Below are positions 44,276 through 52,248 of a stretch of 64,000 nucleotides of DNA, in pieces. The notes under the pieces were generated by a model. The model did no database searches. It saw only the letters and a program-made list of their open reading frames with translations, and was not told where the DNA came from. This DNA is from Actinokineospora inagensis DSM 44258. GTDB taxonomy: Bacteria; Actinomycetota; Actinomycetes; Mycobacteriales; Pseudonocardiaceae. Location of the stretch: positions 30,387-94,386 of the forward strand of contig NZ_AXWW01000032.1 in the NCBI RefSeq assembly GCF_000482865.1, given 5' to 3'. Numbering within the stretch: position 1 is the stretch's first letter; every line of letters starts with the position of its first letter. The position numbers and the translations under genes are program-made.

Positions 44276-46776
44276 CCACGGTCGAGGCCGAGATCGACAC
44301 CGCTGGGGGTCCGGACGGGTTGGCGGCGGCGCGGGGCAAGGTGGCGGGCCGGGAGGTCCGCCGCCAGCCGCGGCCCCTGCCCCGACCAGGCGCGGACAGC
44401 GCCGAGGTGGTGTTGCCTGCCGCACAGCAGTCCCGCCCGCAGCCGATGGAATGGCCGCAGACATGCTCAGGTCGCAGCGAGGTGGAGGCCATGCTGTCGG
44501 TGTTGACCGCTCGCTGGCCCGGTTCAGCCGCCAAGCGAGCGATGGGGGTGCGCCAGGTGCTGGACTGGTTGGAAACACTGCCTGGGGACACCTGGCAACA
44601 ACGCTGGCAGGCGTCCGGCGCCGAGCAGGCCGGTCACGACTGGGCGGATCTGGTGCCGCTGGGCGCCGGCAGTCGGGGCGGCGGTACCGCGCAGGTCAGC
44701 GTGATCCGCTTCGGAGTGTCGTTGTTGCTGATCGGGCAGGTGATCCGGCCGAGCCTGGCGTGGCTGTTGGACCAGAAACACAGCCAGACCCTGGTCCGCG
44801 CGTTCGCCGCGATCGACCCCACCGGGCTGGCGGATCTGCGGCGCGTGTACCAGACCGGACAGCGCACCGGCGGACGACTACCACGCGCGGTGAACATCCT
44901 CGCCCGAATCTTGATTCACAAAGGTGGACCGCTGTCGGCGGTGACCGTCGGCGATTGCGTCCACTACTGGCGGGTCCATCGCGAGCGCGGCACGAACAAT
45001 GCCGAGAGCACGCTGTTCTACACGCTGTTGTTCGACTTGGGCGTCTTCGGTCCGGACGCGCCCCCGACGCTGACGGCGGCCACCCGGCGTGGGCCGATGA
45101 GCTGCGCGGAGTTGATCGACCGGTATGAGATCGCCTGCACCCCCATCCGGGACCTGCTGGTCGAGTATCTGTCGGTGCGCAAACCGACGGTCGATCACAC
45201 CTCGCTGGCCGGGATCGCCGCCCACCTGGCGCTGCTGTTCTGGAAAGACCTCGAACGCCACCATCCCGGCATCGACTCGCTGGATCTGCCCGCCGAGGTC
45301 GCCGCTGGCTGGAAGCAGCGGCTGGGCACCATCACCCACGGCCACGCCAAGGGCCGGCGGCGGGCGGTGCCGGAGAACACCCTGATGTGCGTGCGGAGTT
45401 TCTACGCCGACCTCGCCCACTGGGCGGCCGAAGATCCCGCCCGGTGGGGCCGGTTCGTCGCACCGTGCCCGATCCGCGCGAGCGAGGTGTCGTTCAAGAA
45501 ACGCCGCCAACACCGCAAGGCCATGATGGATCAACGCACCCGCACCCTGGCGCCGGTGCTGCCCACCTTGGTCCGCGTCGTCACCGAGGAGCACCAGCGC
45601 GCCCGAGCCCGCTTCGAAGCGGCGCAACGGGTCGGGCACCTGGCGGAGTTCACCGTGGACGGTCGCGCTTACCGGCGGTGGGTGCCCGCTCCACCCTCCC
45701 AGCGGGTCTTGGCGATCGAACAGGACACCGGCGCGCGGATTGACCTGACTCAGGAGCAGGAGCGGACGTTCTGGGCGTTCGCCAGTGTGGAGGTACTGCG
45801 CCACACCGGTGTGAGGATTGAGGAGATGCTGGAGCTGTCACATTACAGCTTCTGTGCCTACACCCTGCCCAGCACCGGTGAGGTGGTGCCAATGCTGCAA
45901 GTCGCGCCGTCGAAGACCGACGCCGAACGGCTTCTGCTGGTCTCCCCGGAGTTGGGTGAGGTTCTCGCGGCGATCATCAACCGGGTTCGCGGTGACCGGT
46001 CCACAATTCCGCTGGTGTCCCAATGGGACGGTTTCGAGAAGCAGTGGTCGCCGCGGATGCCGTTTCTGTTCCAGCGCTCGATCGGTGGGCAGCAGAAGCC
46101 GATCACACGTACGTTCGTTGCTCAGGAACTCGACCGTGCCATGCGCTTGACCGGGCTCACCGACGCTTCGGGGCAAGCGCTGCGGTTCTGCCCTCACGAT
46201 TTTCGCCGGATCTTCGCCACGGATGCCCTGCGCGCCGGGCTGCCGCCGCATATCGCGGCGAAGATCCTCGGCCACGTCGACCTGAATACCACCCTGGGGT
46301 ATGCGGCGATCTATCCGGAGGACGTCATCACCCACCATCGGGCGTTCATCGCCCGTCGCCGTTCCCTGCGTCCGAGCGAAGAATACCGCGACCTCACCTC
46401 GGCCGAGTGGGATGAGTTCTTGGCGCATTTCGAGTTGCGCAAGGTCGAACTGGGGGTGTGCACGCGCGATTTCGGCACCCCGTGCGTGCACGAGCACGCC
46501 TGCATCCGCTGCCCGGCACTGCGACCCGATCCGTCGCAGCGACCCCGGTTGGAAGTGATCCTGGCCAACCTGCACGACCGCAAGGCCGAGGCCGAAACCC
46601 AGGGCTGGCGCGGGGAACTCGCCGGCCTGGAGGTCAGCATCGCCGCCGCGGAACACAAGCTCACGGCGATGCGCGAGTTGGCCGCCCGTCACCAGGTCAC
46701 GCACCTGGGGATGCCCGATTTCGGGTCGGTCACCGGCCGCGCCAGCGCCGGGGAGGTCTCGTGTCGCCCGGCGTGA
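44272..46776 (+). CDS. Tyrosine recombinase 2, large (TnpB-like)
   Basis: 834 residues. A long N-terminal region without recognised motifs is followed by the recombinase fold: HTGVRIEEMLELSHY with the catalytic Arg near 513, HDFRRIFATDALR near 642 and LGHVDLNTTLGYAAIYPE with the His and Tyr near 667-677. A C-terminal Cys cluster (CTRDFGTPCVHEHACIRCPA) is typical of the large recombinases of Tn554-like and other multi-integrase elements. Pairing with the smaller enzyme implies both are needed for transposition. Confidence 0.9.
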   Translation: MTTVEAEIDTAGGPDGLAAARGKVAGREVRRQPRPLPRPGADSAEVVLPAAQQSRPQPMEWPQTCSGRSEVEAMLSVLTARWPGSAAKRAMGVRQVLDWLETLPGDTWQQRWQASGAEQAGHDWADLVPLGAGSRGGGTAQVSVIRFGVSLLLIGQVIRPSLAWLLDQKHSQTLVRAFAAIDPTGLADLRRVYQTGQRTGGRLPRAVNILARILIHKGGPLSAVTVGDCVHYWRVHRERGTNNAESTLFYTLLFDLGVFGPDAPPTLTAATRRGPMSCAELIDRYEIACTPIRDLLVEYLSVRKPTVDHTSLAGIAAHLALLFWKDLERHHPGIDSLDLPAEVAAGWKQRLGTITHGHAKGRRRAVPENTLMCVRSFYADLAHWAAEDPARWGRFVAPCPIRASEVSFKKRRQHRKAMMDQRTRTLAPVLPTLVRVVTEEHQRARARFEAAQRVGHLAEFTVDGRAYRRWVPAPPSQRVLAIEQDTGARIDLTQEQERTFWAFASVEVLRHTGVRIEEMLELSHYSFCAYTLPSTGEVVPMLQVAPSKTDAERLLLVSPELGEVLAAIINRVRGDRSTIPLVSQWDGFEKQWSPRMPFLFQRSIGGQQKPITRTFVAQELDRAMRLTGLTDASGQALRFCPHDFRRIFATDALRAGLPPHIAAKILGHVDLNTTLGYAAIYPEDVITHHRAFIARRRSLRPSEEYRDLTSAEWDEFLAHFELRKVELGVCTRDFGTPCVHEHACIRCPALRPDPSQRPRLEVILANLHDRKAEAETQGWRGELAGLEVSIAAAEHKLTAMRELAARHQVTHLGMPDFGSVTGRASAGEVSCRPA

Positions 46777-47495
46777 TCACGGTGTTCGCGATCATCGGCG
46801 TGCTGGCCGGCATGGGGGTACGGCCGATCGTGTTCGCGCTGTCCGTGCCGACCGGACAGCCGCCGCGCACGTCGTGCCCGCGATGCCATGCCCTGGTGTT
46901 GCGTCGCGAGCGCCGGGCGGTTGTGGCCGTGCTGGTGGGGCGCTGCCGTTTCTGCCGCACTCGCATCGGGGTGCCGCCGGCCATGGTCGAGGTGGTCCTG
47001 GGCGTGGTGTTCACGCTGCTCGCGTGCCGACAGTCCGGGGTATGGGTGGCGCTGGCGTGTTGTTGGTTGGCCGCGCAGGGCGCTGCTGTGGCGTTGGTCG
47101 ACATCGCCGTGCGGCGTGTGCCGAATGTGCTGGCGGTGTCGGCCTACGCGGGCGTGGTGGCCCTGCTGGCGGTGGCCGGCGTGGTCGAGCACCATCCGGC
47201 CACCCTGTTGCGCGCGGCGCTGGCCGGGATCGGGCTGGTCGCGTTCTACGGCCTGATCGCCGTGGCCAGCCGGGGCGGGCTGGGGATGGGGGATGTCAAG
47301 CTCGCCGCCAGCCTGGGCACCGGTATGGGATGGATCAGCGTGACCGCTGTCGTTGGGGGCACGCTGCTCGGGTTGTTCGTGGCTGCGATATACGGGCTCG
47401 CGGCCATCGTCGCGAGCCGCTCGCGATGGCGCGCGCAGTTTGCCCTTGGCCCGTTCCTGGTTGCGGGCGCGCTCGTCGTGCTCGTCATCGGATGA
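46761..47495 (+). CDS. A24 prepilin peptidase carried by the element
   Basis: 244 residues from GTG 46761 with GGGGAGG just upstream; a second GTG at 46773 overlaps the recombinase stop (GTGA). The family's zinc tetrad (SCPRCHAL, RCRFCRTR) is intact, as are both catalytic aspartates: AVALVDIAVRRVPN near 113 and RGGLGMGDVKLAASLG near 177. Seven to eight membrane helices. This is a complete bifunctional-type enzyme, unlike the interrupted resident copy. Its GMGD codons differ from the target core (GGGGATGTCAAG against GGAGACGTCAAA). Confidence 0.9.
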   Translation: MSPGVITVFAIIGVLAGMGVRPIVFALSVPTGQPPRTSCPRCHALVLRRERRAVVAVLVGRCRFCRTRIGVPPAMVEVVLGVVFTLLACRQSGVWVALACCWLAAQGAAVALVDIAVRRVPNVLAVSAYAGVVALLAVAGVVEHHPATLLRAALAGIGLVAFYGLIAVASRGGLGMGDVKLAASLGTGMGWISVTAVVGGTLLGLFVAAIYGLAAIVASRSRWRAQFALGPFLVAGALVVLVIG

Positions 47496-47624
47496 CCGGA
47501 ATTCAGATTCGCCAAACGATCATCTGGCTGCCAGCGCCGCCAACCGGCTGCGTGCTGGGTTGACACGTCCCGCTGCCGTCAACGCCTCACACGACACCGG
47601 TGCCGACCAGACACGCGCAGGGAC

Positions 47625-48209
47625 TCAGCCGGTTCGATTGTCGAGGGTCGGCTCGGGCTCGGCCCAGTCGATCAGCCGGCGGGTGAGGTCGGCGCTCACC
47701 GCGGTGCTGAGAGGCACGTGCGTGTCGGTATGCCGACCGGTCATCACGGCGCGGACGAACGCGGCGACGGTTGCTGGCGGTGGTAGCACATCGCCGCCCA
47801 GTGACGCGGTGATCAAGAGGTCCTCGCCGCAGCCGGTTTCCACCGCGACCGCCCAGCCCTGCCCGGCGGCCCAGATCAGGGCCGCGTCCCGGTCCGGGTG
47901 GTCGGGCAGCCTGCTCTCCAGCGCGATGTAGGCGCTGGGCGCTTCGGCCCACTCCGACCAGACCGCTTCGGGTCCGGCACCCGTGGCGTTGGCGGTTTGG
48001 GCGATGTAGTGGTGTAAGCCGTGTTCGGCCAGTTCGTGCCAGACGTCGTCGTCGGTGGGACCGTCGGCGTGTTCGGTGACAGGCATCAGGATCACGGCAC
48101 ATTCCCGGTCAGGACCACCGCCGAGACCGTCCGCAGGTCTGGTGTGGGTGCCCAGGTGCGGCGGAGGGGCAGGGTGGTGTGGCTGTTGGGTAGCCAGAGT
48201 CGTGATCAC
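47625..48209 (-). CDS. DUF6292-family protein
   Basis: 194 residues from a GTG at 48209 that overlaps the J-domain stop (GTGA). ATG 48086 is an alternative giving 153 residues. The DUF6292 pattern is clear: SAYIALESRLPDHPDRDAAL, then GWAVAVETGCGEDLLITASL and GGDVLPPPATVAAFVRAVM. Function is unknown; the family is common beside actinomycete mobile and conflict loci. It is transcribed with the J-domain gene, against the recombinases. Confidence 0.8.
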   Translation of the reverse strand: MITTLATQQPHHPAPPPHLGTHTRPADGLGGGPDRECAVILMPVTEHADGPTDDDVWHELAEHGLHHYIAQTANATGAGPEAVWSEWAEAPSAYIALESRLPDHPDRDAALIWAAGQGWAVAVETGCGEDLLITASLGGDVLPPPATVAAFVRAVMTGRHTDTHVPLSTAVSADLTRRLIDWAEPEPTLDNRTG

Positions 48210-48577
48210 TGGTGTCCTCGGTGGGGTGGGCCGTGGTAGCGGACAGGACCCACGCGCAGCAGCGGCGTCCGGCTCGGTGGGGCGAACGGCGTGCTGGGGG
48301 ATGGGGTATCGGGCGTCGGGGTACGGGTGTGCGTGGTCTGCTGGCGTTGCCGGTCGTACTCGGCGCGCCGGGCCGGGTCGCGCAGCACCGCGTAAGCGGC
48401 GATCACCTCGCGCAGCCCCTGTGACCCTGTGTCATGCCCAGTGTCATGACCGGCGTCGGGCCGGGCGTCGGGGTGCTGATCGCGGACCCGGCAGCGGTAG
48501 GCGTGCGCGATCTCGGTCGACGACGCGGTGCTGACCACGCCCAGGAGGGTGTAGTAGTCGGGCAGGTCGTGGGTCAT
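48206..48577 (-). CDS. J-domain (DnaJ-like) protein
   Basis: 123 residues. The J domain spans about residues 5-75: DYYTLLGV, helix II IAHAYRCRVRD, the HPD triad at 35-37, and LREVIAAYAVLRDPARRAEYD. The tail is Pro/Thr-rich and lacks the Gly/Phe and zinc-finger regions of full DnaJ, so it is a class III co-chaperone that would recruit Hsp70. The loop after HPD contains a HDTGHDTG repeat. Confidence 0.85.
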   Translation of the reverse strand: MTHDLPDYYTLLGVVSTASSTEIAHAYRCRVRDQHPDARPDAGHDTGHDTGSQGLREVIAAYAVLRDPARRAEYDRQRQQTTHTRTPTPDTPSPSTPFAPPSRTPLLRVGPVRYHGPPHRGHQ

Positions 48578-48670
48578 GTCGCGCTCTTTCGATCAGACGG
48601 TTGGGGTGGTCCCGGCTGTCTGCCGGGACCACCCCGGCATCGGACGAGGCTGCCAGTACGGCTCGCCGTG

Positions 48671-49083
48671 TCACAGTGCCTTGCGGGCGTGGGCGGGCCT
48701 GAGGGGATTGGCCCGCGGTGTCATGGTTATGGTGGCGAACGGCCTGACAGCACGTCCCGCGGTGTCCTTCAGCGACAGGTGATCGCCCTCCTTTCTGACT
48801 CCTTTCCGGGTTTCGGTCCGGGCAACAGCGCTGGGGGCGGGGACCGTCCCCGGCGCCACACGAACCCGCACCGGCGATGGGCCGATCCTGCCCGCGCCGC
48901 CCTCGATGGCGGCTGGCGTGGCCACGATGCGAGGGGCCGGTGCGGCGGGGTCGGTCGTGGCGGCCGGGGGCGGTCCCAGTTCGCCGCCACGATCGCGTCG
49001 AACTCGGCGCGCAGCAAGTCCTCATCCGCGCACAGCAGGGCGAGGAACTCCTCCTGCGGGTCCATTCGCGTAGCCGTCACCAT
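48671..49083 (-). CDS. Small hypothetical protein, possibly frameshifted
   Basis: From ATG 49083 the reading MDPQEEFLALLCADEDLLRA EFDAIVAAN resembles short actinomycete proteins that accompany J-domain/Hsp20 genes. After about 48975 the same frame becomes Arg/Pro-rich nonsense-like sequence (to 48769), whereas another frame gives a more natural reading (PRIVATPAAIEGGAGRIG to ARKAL, stop at 48671). A one-base shift would join them. Function unknown; the boundaries are uncertain. Confidence 0.4.
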
Positions 49084-49124
49084 GGTGATCACCCCGTGAT
49101 CAGCTCGGCGATCACGTCACCGGG

Positions 49125-49565
49125 TCAGGCTTTGATCTCCTTGCGGGTGTCCTGCCCACTGCCGATCTCGATCTTGCGGGGCTTGGCCTGCTCGGCGATC
49201 GGGATGCGCAATGTCAGCACGCCCGCGTCGTAGTCGGCCTTGATCGCCTCGGTGTTCAGGGTGTCGCCGAGGAACAACTGCCGGGAGAACACACCCAGGG
49301 GCCGCTCGGATACCTGCATCTCCACCGACTCGGTGGACCCGGTGGGCCGCCGCTCGGCCTTGACGGTGAGCACGTTGCGCTCGATGTCCAACTCGATCGC
49401 GTCAGGATCGACGCCGGGCAGATCGAAGGCGACGATGAACTCGTCCCCGGCGCGGTAGGCGTCCATCGGCATCGCCGTGGGACGCGACCAGGTTCCAGCG
49501 GCGTTGTTGAAGACCTGCTGGGTCAACCGGTCCAACTGCCGGAACGGGTCGGTGCGCATCAACAT
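49125..49565 (-). CDS. Hsp20/alpha-crystallin small heat-shock protein
   Basis: 146 residues from ATG 49565, preceded by GGAGGAAG. Alpha-crystallin domain at residues about 40-135: [64 protein letters not shown]-terminal I-E-I tail ([10 protein letters not shown]). An ATP-independent holdase of the Hsp18 class. Divergent from its likely regulator at 49663, with an operator between them. Confidence 0.93.
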   Translation of the reverse strand: MLMRTDPFRQLDRLTQQVFNNAAGTWSRPTAMPMDAYRAGDEFIVAFDLPGVDPDAIELDIERNVLTVKAERRPTGSTESVEMQVSERPLGVFSRQLFLGDTLNTEAIKADYDAGVLTLRIPIAEQAKPRKIEIGSGQDTRKEIKA

Positions 49566-49606
49566 GACTTCCTCCCTGTCGTGTTCTGGTGCCAACGCGC
49601 AGCTCC

Positions 49607-49660
49607 GGTATAGCATGTCATCGAAACGATGACAACCCACATGTCATTGAAAGGACGACA
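49607..49660. promoter_or_regulatory. hsp20 promoter with tandem 19-bp palindromic operators
   Basis: On the minus strand TTGTCA (49635-49630) and TATACC (49612-49607) are spaced 17 bp, a good vegetative promoter for hsp20. TGTCATCG-AAA-CGATGACA (49616-49634), a perfect 8-bp inverted repeat, overlaps the -35 and spacer. A second imperfect copy of the same length (TGTCATTG-AAA-GGACGACA, 49642-49660) lies 7 bp further, just before the divergent regulator. This is not the HspR HAIR sequence. Confidence 0.75.
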
Positions 49661-49662
49661 CG

Positions 49663-50316
49663 CTGAACGACAGCGCAGGCGGATACACCGCCGTCGAGGC
49701 ACTCGCCCTGGTCCAGGGCACGCTCACCGACACCCGTGCGAGGTCGGCGACTCCCGCCGACCTCGTCGCCGCACTCACCGTGCTGCGCCGGCTCCGGGAG
49801 GAGCTGGCCGACTGGGAACCCGCACTGATCACCGCCGCCCGCGCGCAGAACGTGAGCTGGGCCGCCCTGGCCCCGGCGCTCGGGGTCACCAGCCGCCAGG
49901 CCGCCGAACGCCGCTACCTGCGCCTGCGGCCCTCCGACACCGGCGAACGGACCGGCGAACAACGGGTTCGCGCCCAACGCGACAAGCGAACGGGTGACCG
50001 GGCGGTCGCCGCCTGGGCCCGCGACAACGCCGCAGTCCCCCGACAGCTCGCCGGGCAGGTCAGTGCTCTCCCGGGCCTGCCCCGCCGCGCCCAACACCAG
50101 GCGAACCTGGTCGGTCAGGCCCTCGCCGACAACGACCCCACCACCTTGTTGTCCCCGCTGGCCGACACGCACACCCACCTGACGGCGAACCACGCCGGCC
50201 TGGCCGCCCAGATCCAGGCCATCACCGACCAGGCCACGCAGATCCGCCACACCACCCACTCGACGCGGTCGGGCTCACCATCCACCGCGGAGCATCAGAC
50301 CAACAGCCGCCACTGA
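49663..50316 (+). CDS. HSP18-type transcriptional regulator, apparent CTG start
   Basis: 217 residues if translation begins at CTG 49663, 7 nt after an AAAGGA ribosome-binding site. No ATG, GTG or TTG exists in frame between the upstream stop and GTG 49780, yet the intervening residues (NDSAGGYTAVEALALVQGTL) fit the family N-terminus. HTH region: NVSWAALAPALGVTSRQAAE and RRYLRLRPSD, with a helical C-terminus. It corresponds to proteins named HSP18 transcriptional regulator in actinomycetes and presumably binds the palindromes it shares with hsp20. Confidence 0.75.
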   Translation: MNDSAGGYTAVEALALVQGTLTDTRARSATPADLVAALTVLRRLREELADWEPALITAARAQNVSWAALAPALGVTSRQAAERRYLRLRPSDTGERTGEQRVRAQRDKRTGDRAVAAWARDNAAVPRQLAGQVSALPGLPRRAQHQANLVGQALADNDPTTLLSPLADTHTHLTANHAGLAAQIQAITDQATQIRHTTHSTRSGSPSTAEHQTNSRH

Positions 50317-50394
50317 GCACCAGCCGCTGGCCAGGCGGTGTCGCGCCTCGGCGTCGGCGCTGATGCACCTAACCCGCCGAGAAAATCTATGCTG

Positions 50395-51030
50395 GCTGAG
50401 GTAGACATTCTGCGATGGATGTGTGTAGTCTTCTACCCGTAGCGAGAGAGACAATGTCGAGCAGGCACGGGAGATGACGAAACTACCCGTGAGGTGAGAC
50501 AGGCGGTCGAGGCAAGACTCGCGCAGCAGTGAGGTCATGCCCGGCGGCCAGGAAGACCGGGACCGGTGAGTGAACGATCGAGGTAGTACCCGGTCCTGAT
50601 GATGGAGTAGCAGGACGTAGGTGGAGGTGTCGCGCCCACGCAGCAGGTGAAGTGAGTAGGAGAACGGTTGGTTGGGGCCGGAACCCATCAGGAGAAGCGG
50701 TTCCGGCCCCGGTAGTAAGCGAGGCGTCATGCGTGCTGGGACCGGTCTCGGTAAGAGGTCCCGATGCGCGACGTTCGCGGTAGTACCCGGTAAGTGGACA
50801 GCGCACGAGAGAAGGGATGGGTCACGTCATTGGATCGGCCGCCCAGGCCCCATCGGGCCGGGCGGGTACCGCAGTCCCATCAGATTGGTAGGTGGTGCTC
50901 GGTTACGAACACGCGATCCCCGCGATGGCTGCCCGTCGGGCGCACGCGGGTACCACAACCCGACCTCACGGCCGGGAAATGATGAAACCCAAAACCCTGG
51001 GGCCCCGGTGCTGCAGCACCGGGGCCCCCT
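50395..51030 (+). ncRNA. Candidate large structured RNA (hairpin-rich non-coding region)
   Basis: No convincing ORF in ~630 bp. Perfect stems: CACGGG/CCCGTG (50466-50491); GGACCGG/CCGGTCC (50560-50596); GTCCTG/CAGGAC (50593-50616), which overlaps and excludes the previous one; 12-bp GGGGCCGGAACC (50674-50685) with 50699-50710; GGGACC/GGTCCC (50738-50762); and a 30-bp self-complementary end (50999-51028). The 13-mer GGTAGTACCCGGT occurs at 50582 and 50779, each after a GGGACCGGT. Strand is assumed; no known RNA family could be assigned. Confidence 0.45.
50999..51028. repeat. Perfect 30-bp palindrome before the MerR gene
   Basis: The left arm GGGGCCCCGGTGCTG is followed directly by its exact reverse complement, ending 13 bp before the GTG at 51042. 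It could form a very stable hairpin, a terminator-like 3' end for the RNA candidate, though without a T-run. Confidence 0.7.
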
Positions 51031-51041
51031 ATGACCGTGAG

Positions 51042-51380
51042 GTGACTTTGATCCCAGACCCACGCGACACGGCCGCCGCCGACGCGGCCGACAAGTTCGA
51101 TGACGAGCACTACCCCGCCTACACGATGGGCCGGGCCGCGGCGATGCTCGGCACCACTCCGGGCTTCCTGCGCAGCCTGGACGAGGCGAAACTGATCGAG
51201 CCGCAACGCTCCGCCGGCGGCCACCGCCGCTACTCCCGCTACCAACTGCGCATCGCCGCCCGAGTACGGGAACTCGTCGACCACGGCACCGGTCTGGACG
51301 CCGCGTGCCGCATCGTCAGTCTCGAAGACCAGCTCCACGAAGCGCAACAGCTCAACGCCGACCTCCGCCGCTCCGACTGA
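51042..51380 (+). CDS. MerR-family (HspR-like) DNA-binding protein
   Basis: 112 residues from GTG 51042. Winged helix of the MerR class: YPAYTMGRAAAMLGTTPGFL, RSLDEAKLIEPQRSAGGHRR and YSRYQLRIAARVRELVDHG, with a short coiled-coil tail (VSLEDQLHEAQQLNADLRR). It resembles HspR, which binds as a repressor with DnaK, fitting its heat-shock cargo neighbours. No effector-binding domain. The ribosome-binding site is weak and may be occluded by the palindrome upstream. Confidence 0.8.
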   Translation: MTLIPDPRDTAAADAADKFDDEHYPAYTMGRAAAMLGTTPGFLRSLDEAKLIEPQRSAGGHRRYSRYQLRIAARVRELVDHGTGLDAACRIVSLEDQLHEAQQLNADLRRSD

Positions 51381-51700
51381 CCCTCCGCGCGGTCCTCGGA
51401 TCGCGCGGAACGGAAGCGATTCCCACAGTTCATCGTTTCTCGGCCGCTGACCCGGCTGCCAACATGAGCACCGACGCCGGAACGCTCCCCCTCGTGATCA
51501 TCTACCTGCGGCCAGCCAGCGGAATCCCGTTCGCGAAGCCACCGTGCAGAGGGTTTCGAGCATTCGCACCTGCAGTCGCCTCCGAAGATAGACCAGGACG
51601 GCGACACGCCCGGGAATACCAACCCTACCGGAGCAACGGCATCACCGACTGTAATGCCTACCGTCACATGCTGAAGGTCATCAACTCGTTAGTTCAGAAA
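51381..51700. other. Right end of the element, no gene seen
   Basis: About 320 bp without a supported gene between the MerR stop and the right junction. The last bases, GTTAGTTCAGAAA, contain TAGTTC, the reverse complement of GAACTA found near the left end (about 42894-42899), possible short recombinase-binding sites. Confidence 0.4.
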
Positions 51701-51914
51701 AGACGTCAAACTCGCCGGACTCCTCGGCCTCGCCCTGGGCTGGTGCGGCTGGACAACGATCCTGACCGGCACCCTCCTCGGATGGCTACTCGCCGCACTA
51801 GCCCGCCTCACGCTCCGCGCCACCCACCGCATCCCGCATGACGAGCCGATGCCGCTCGGCCCGTACCTGGCGCTGGGGACCCTGACTGCGGTGATCTTGA
51901 CCGGCATCGGCTGA
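51701..51914 (+). pseudogene. Resident A24 prepilin peptidase, 3' part
   Basis: From AGAC-GTC the frame reads DVKLAGLLGLALGWCGW, TTILTGTLLGWLLAAL and then MPLGPYLALGTLTAV to TGA at 51914. This is the classical C-terminal half of an A24 prepilin peptidase starting immediately after the GxGD aspartate. It joins in frame to the 5' part that ends at 42885. There is no start of its own. Confidence 0.85.
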
Positions 51915-52248
51915 GTGCACGAGCCCGTGCCGCGTCACGACCGGTCGTTCCGGTCAGCCTCTTGGATCCGCACAAACACGCAGGACGAGATGACCGCCGA
52001 GCATGGGTAAGCCGCCTCAGAAATCGCCACCCACCCGCAAAGCATCCGAGAATATTCGGCTACGGATCGCCATCATCGTCACCCAAATAGCGTCGGTGAA
52101 TACCGAGCAAATATTCGGGAGAACGACATACCGTCATGAACATCGGGAACTCAAGAGCGCGACACTCGGCCGATCAAGCAGGAGCCAGCAACCAGGTGCC
52201 CCGGAATTGGGTCCAGTTCACGCCGACCAAAGCGGGATGGGTCAGCGA
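51915..52248. other. Intergenic region, no gene seen
   Basis: 334 bp, less GC-rich than the surroundings, with the motif AATATTCGG twice (about 52053 and 52112). Nothing further recognised. Confidence 0.4.

Larger units (their letters stand above)
42886..51704 (+). mobile_element. ~8.8-kb two-recombinase element inserted in a prepilin peptidase gene
   Basis: The resident gene breaks after GGAGAC (AGAC at 42882-42885) and resumes at AGAC-GTCAAACTC (51701 onward). Removing 42886-51704 restores GGC GCC GGA GAC GTC AAA CTC GCC, the expected GxGDVKLA codons. The shared AGAC is the only duplicated sequence seen. The left end has two overlapping tyrosine recombinase genes, the order of Tn554-type elements. 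Cargo: a complete A24 prepilin peptidase, DUF6292, J-domain, Hsp20, an HSP18-type regulator, a structured non-coding stretch and a MerR protein. Confidence 0.8.

Noticed and set aside
50275..50806. Minus-strand ORFs of about 110-150 codons in the hairpin-rich region
   Set aside because: They lack ribosome-binding sites and natural composition and run across perfect stems; no family features.
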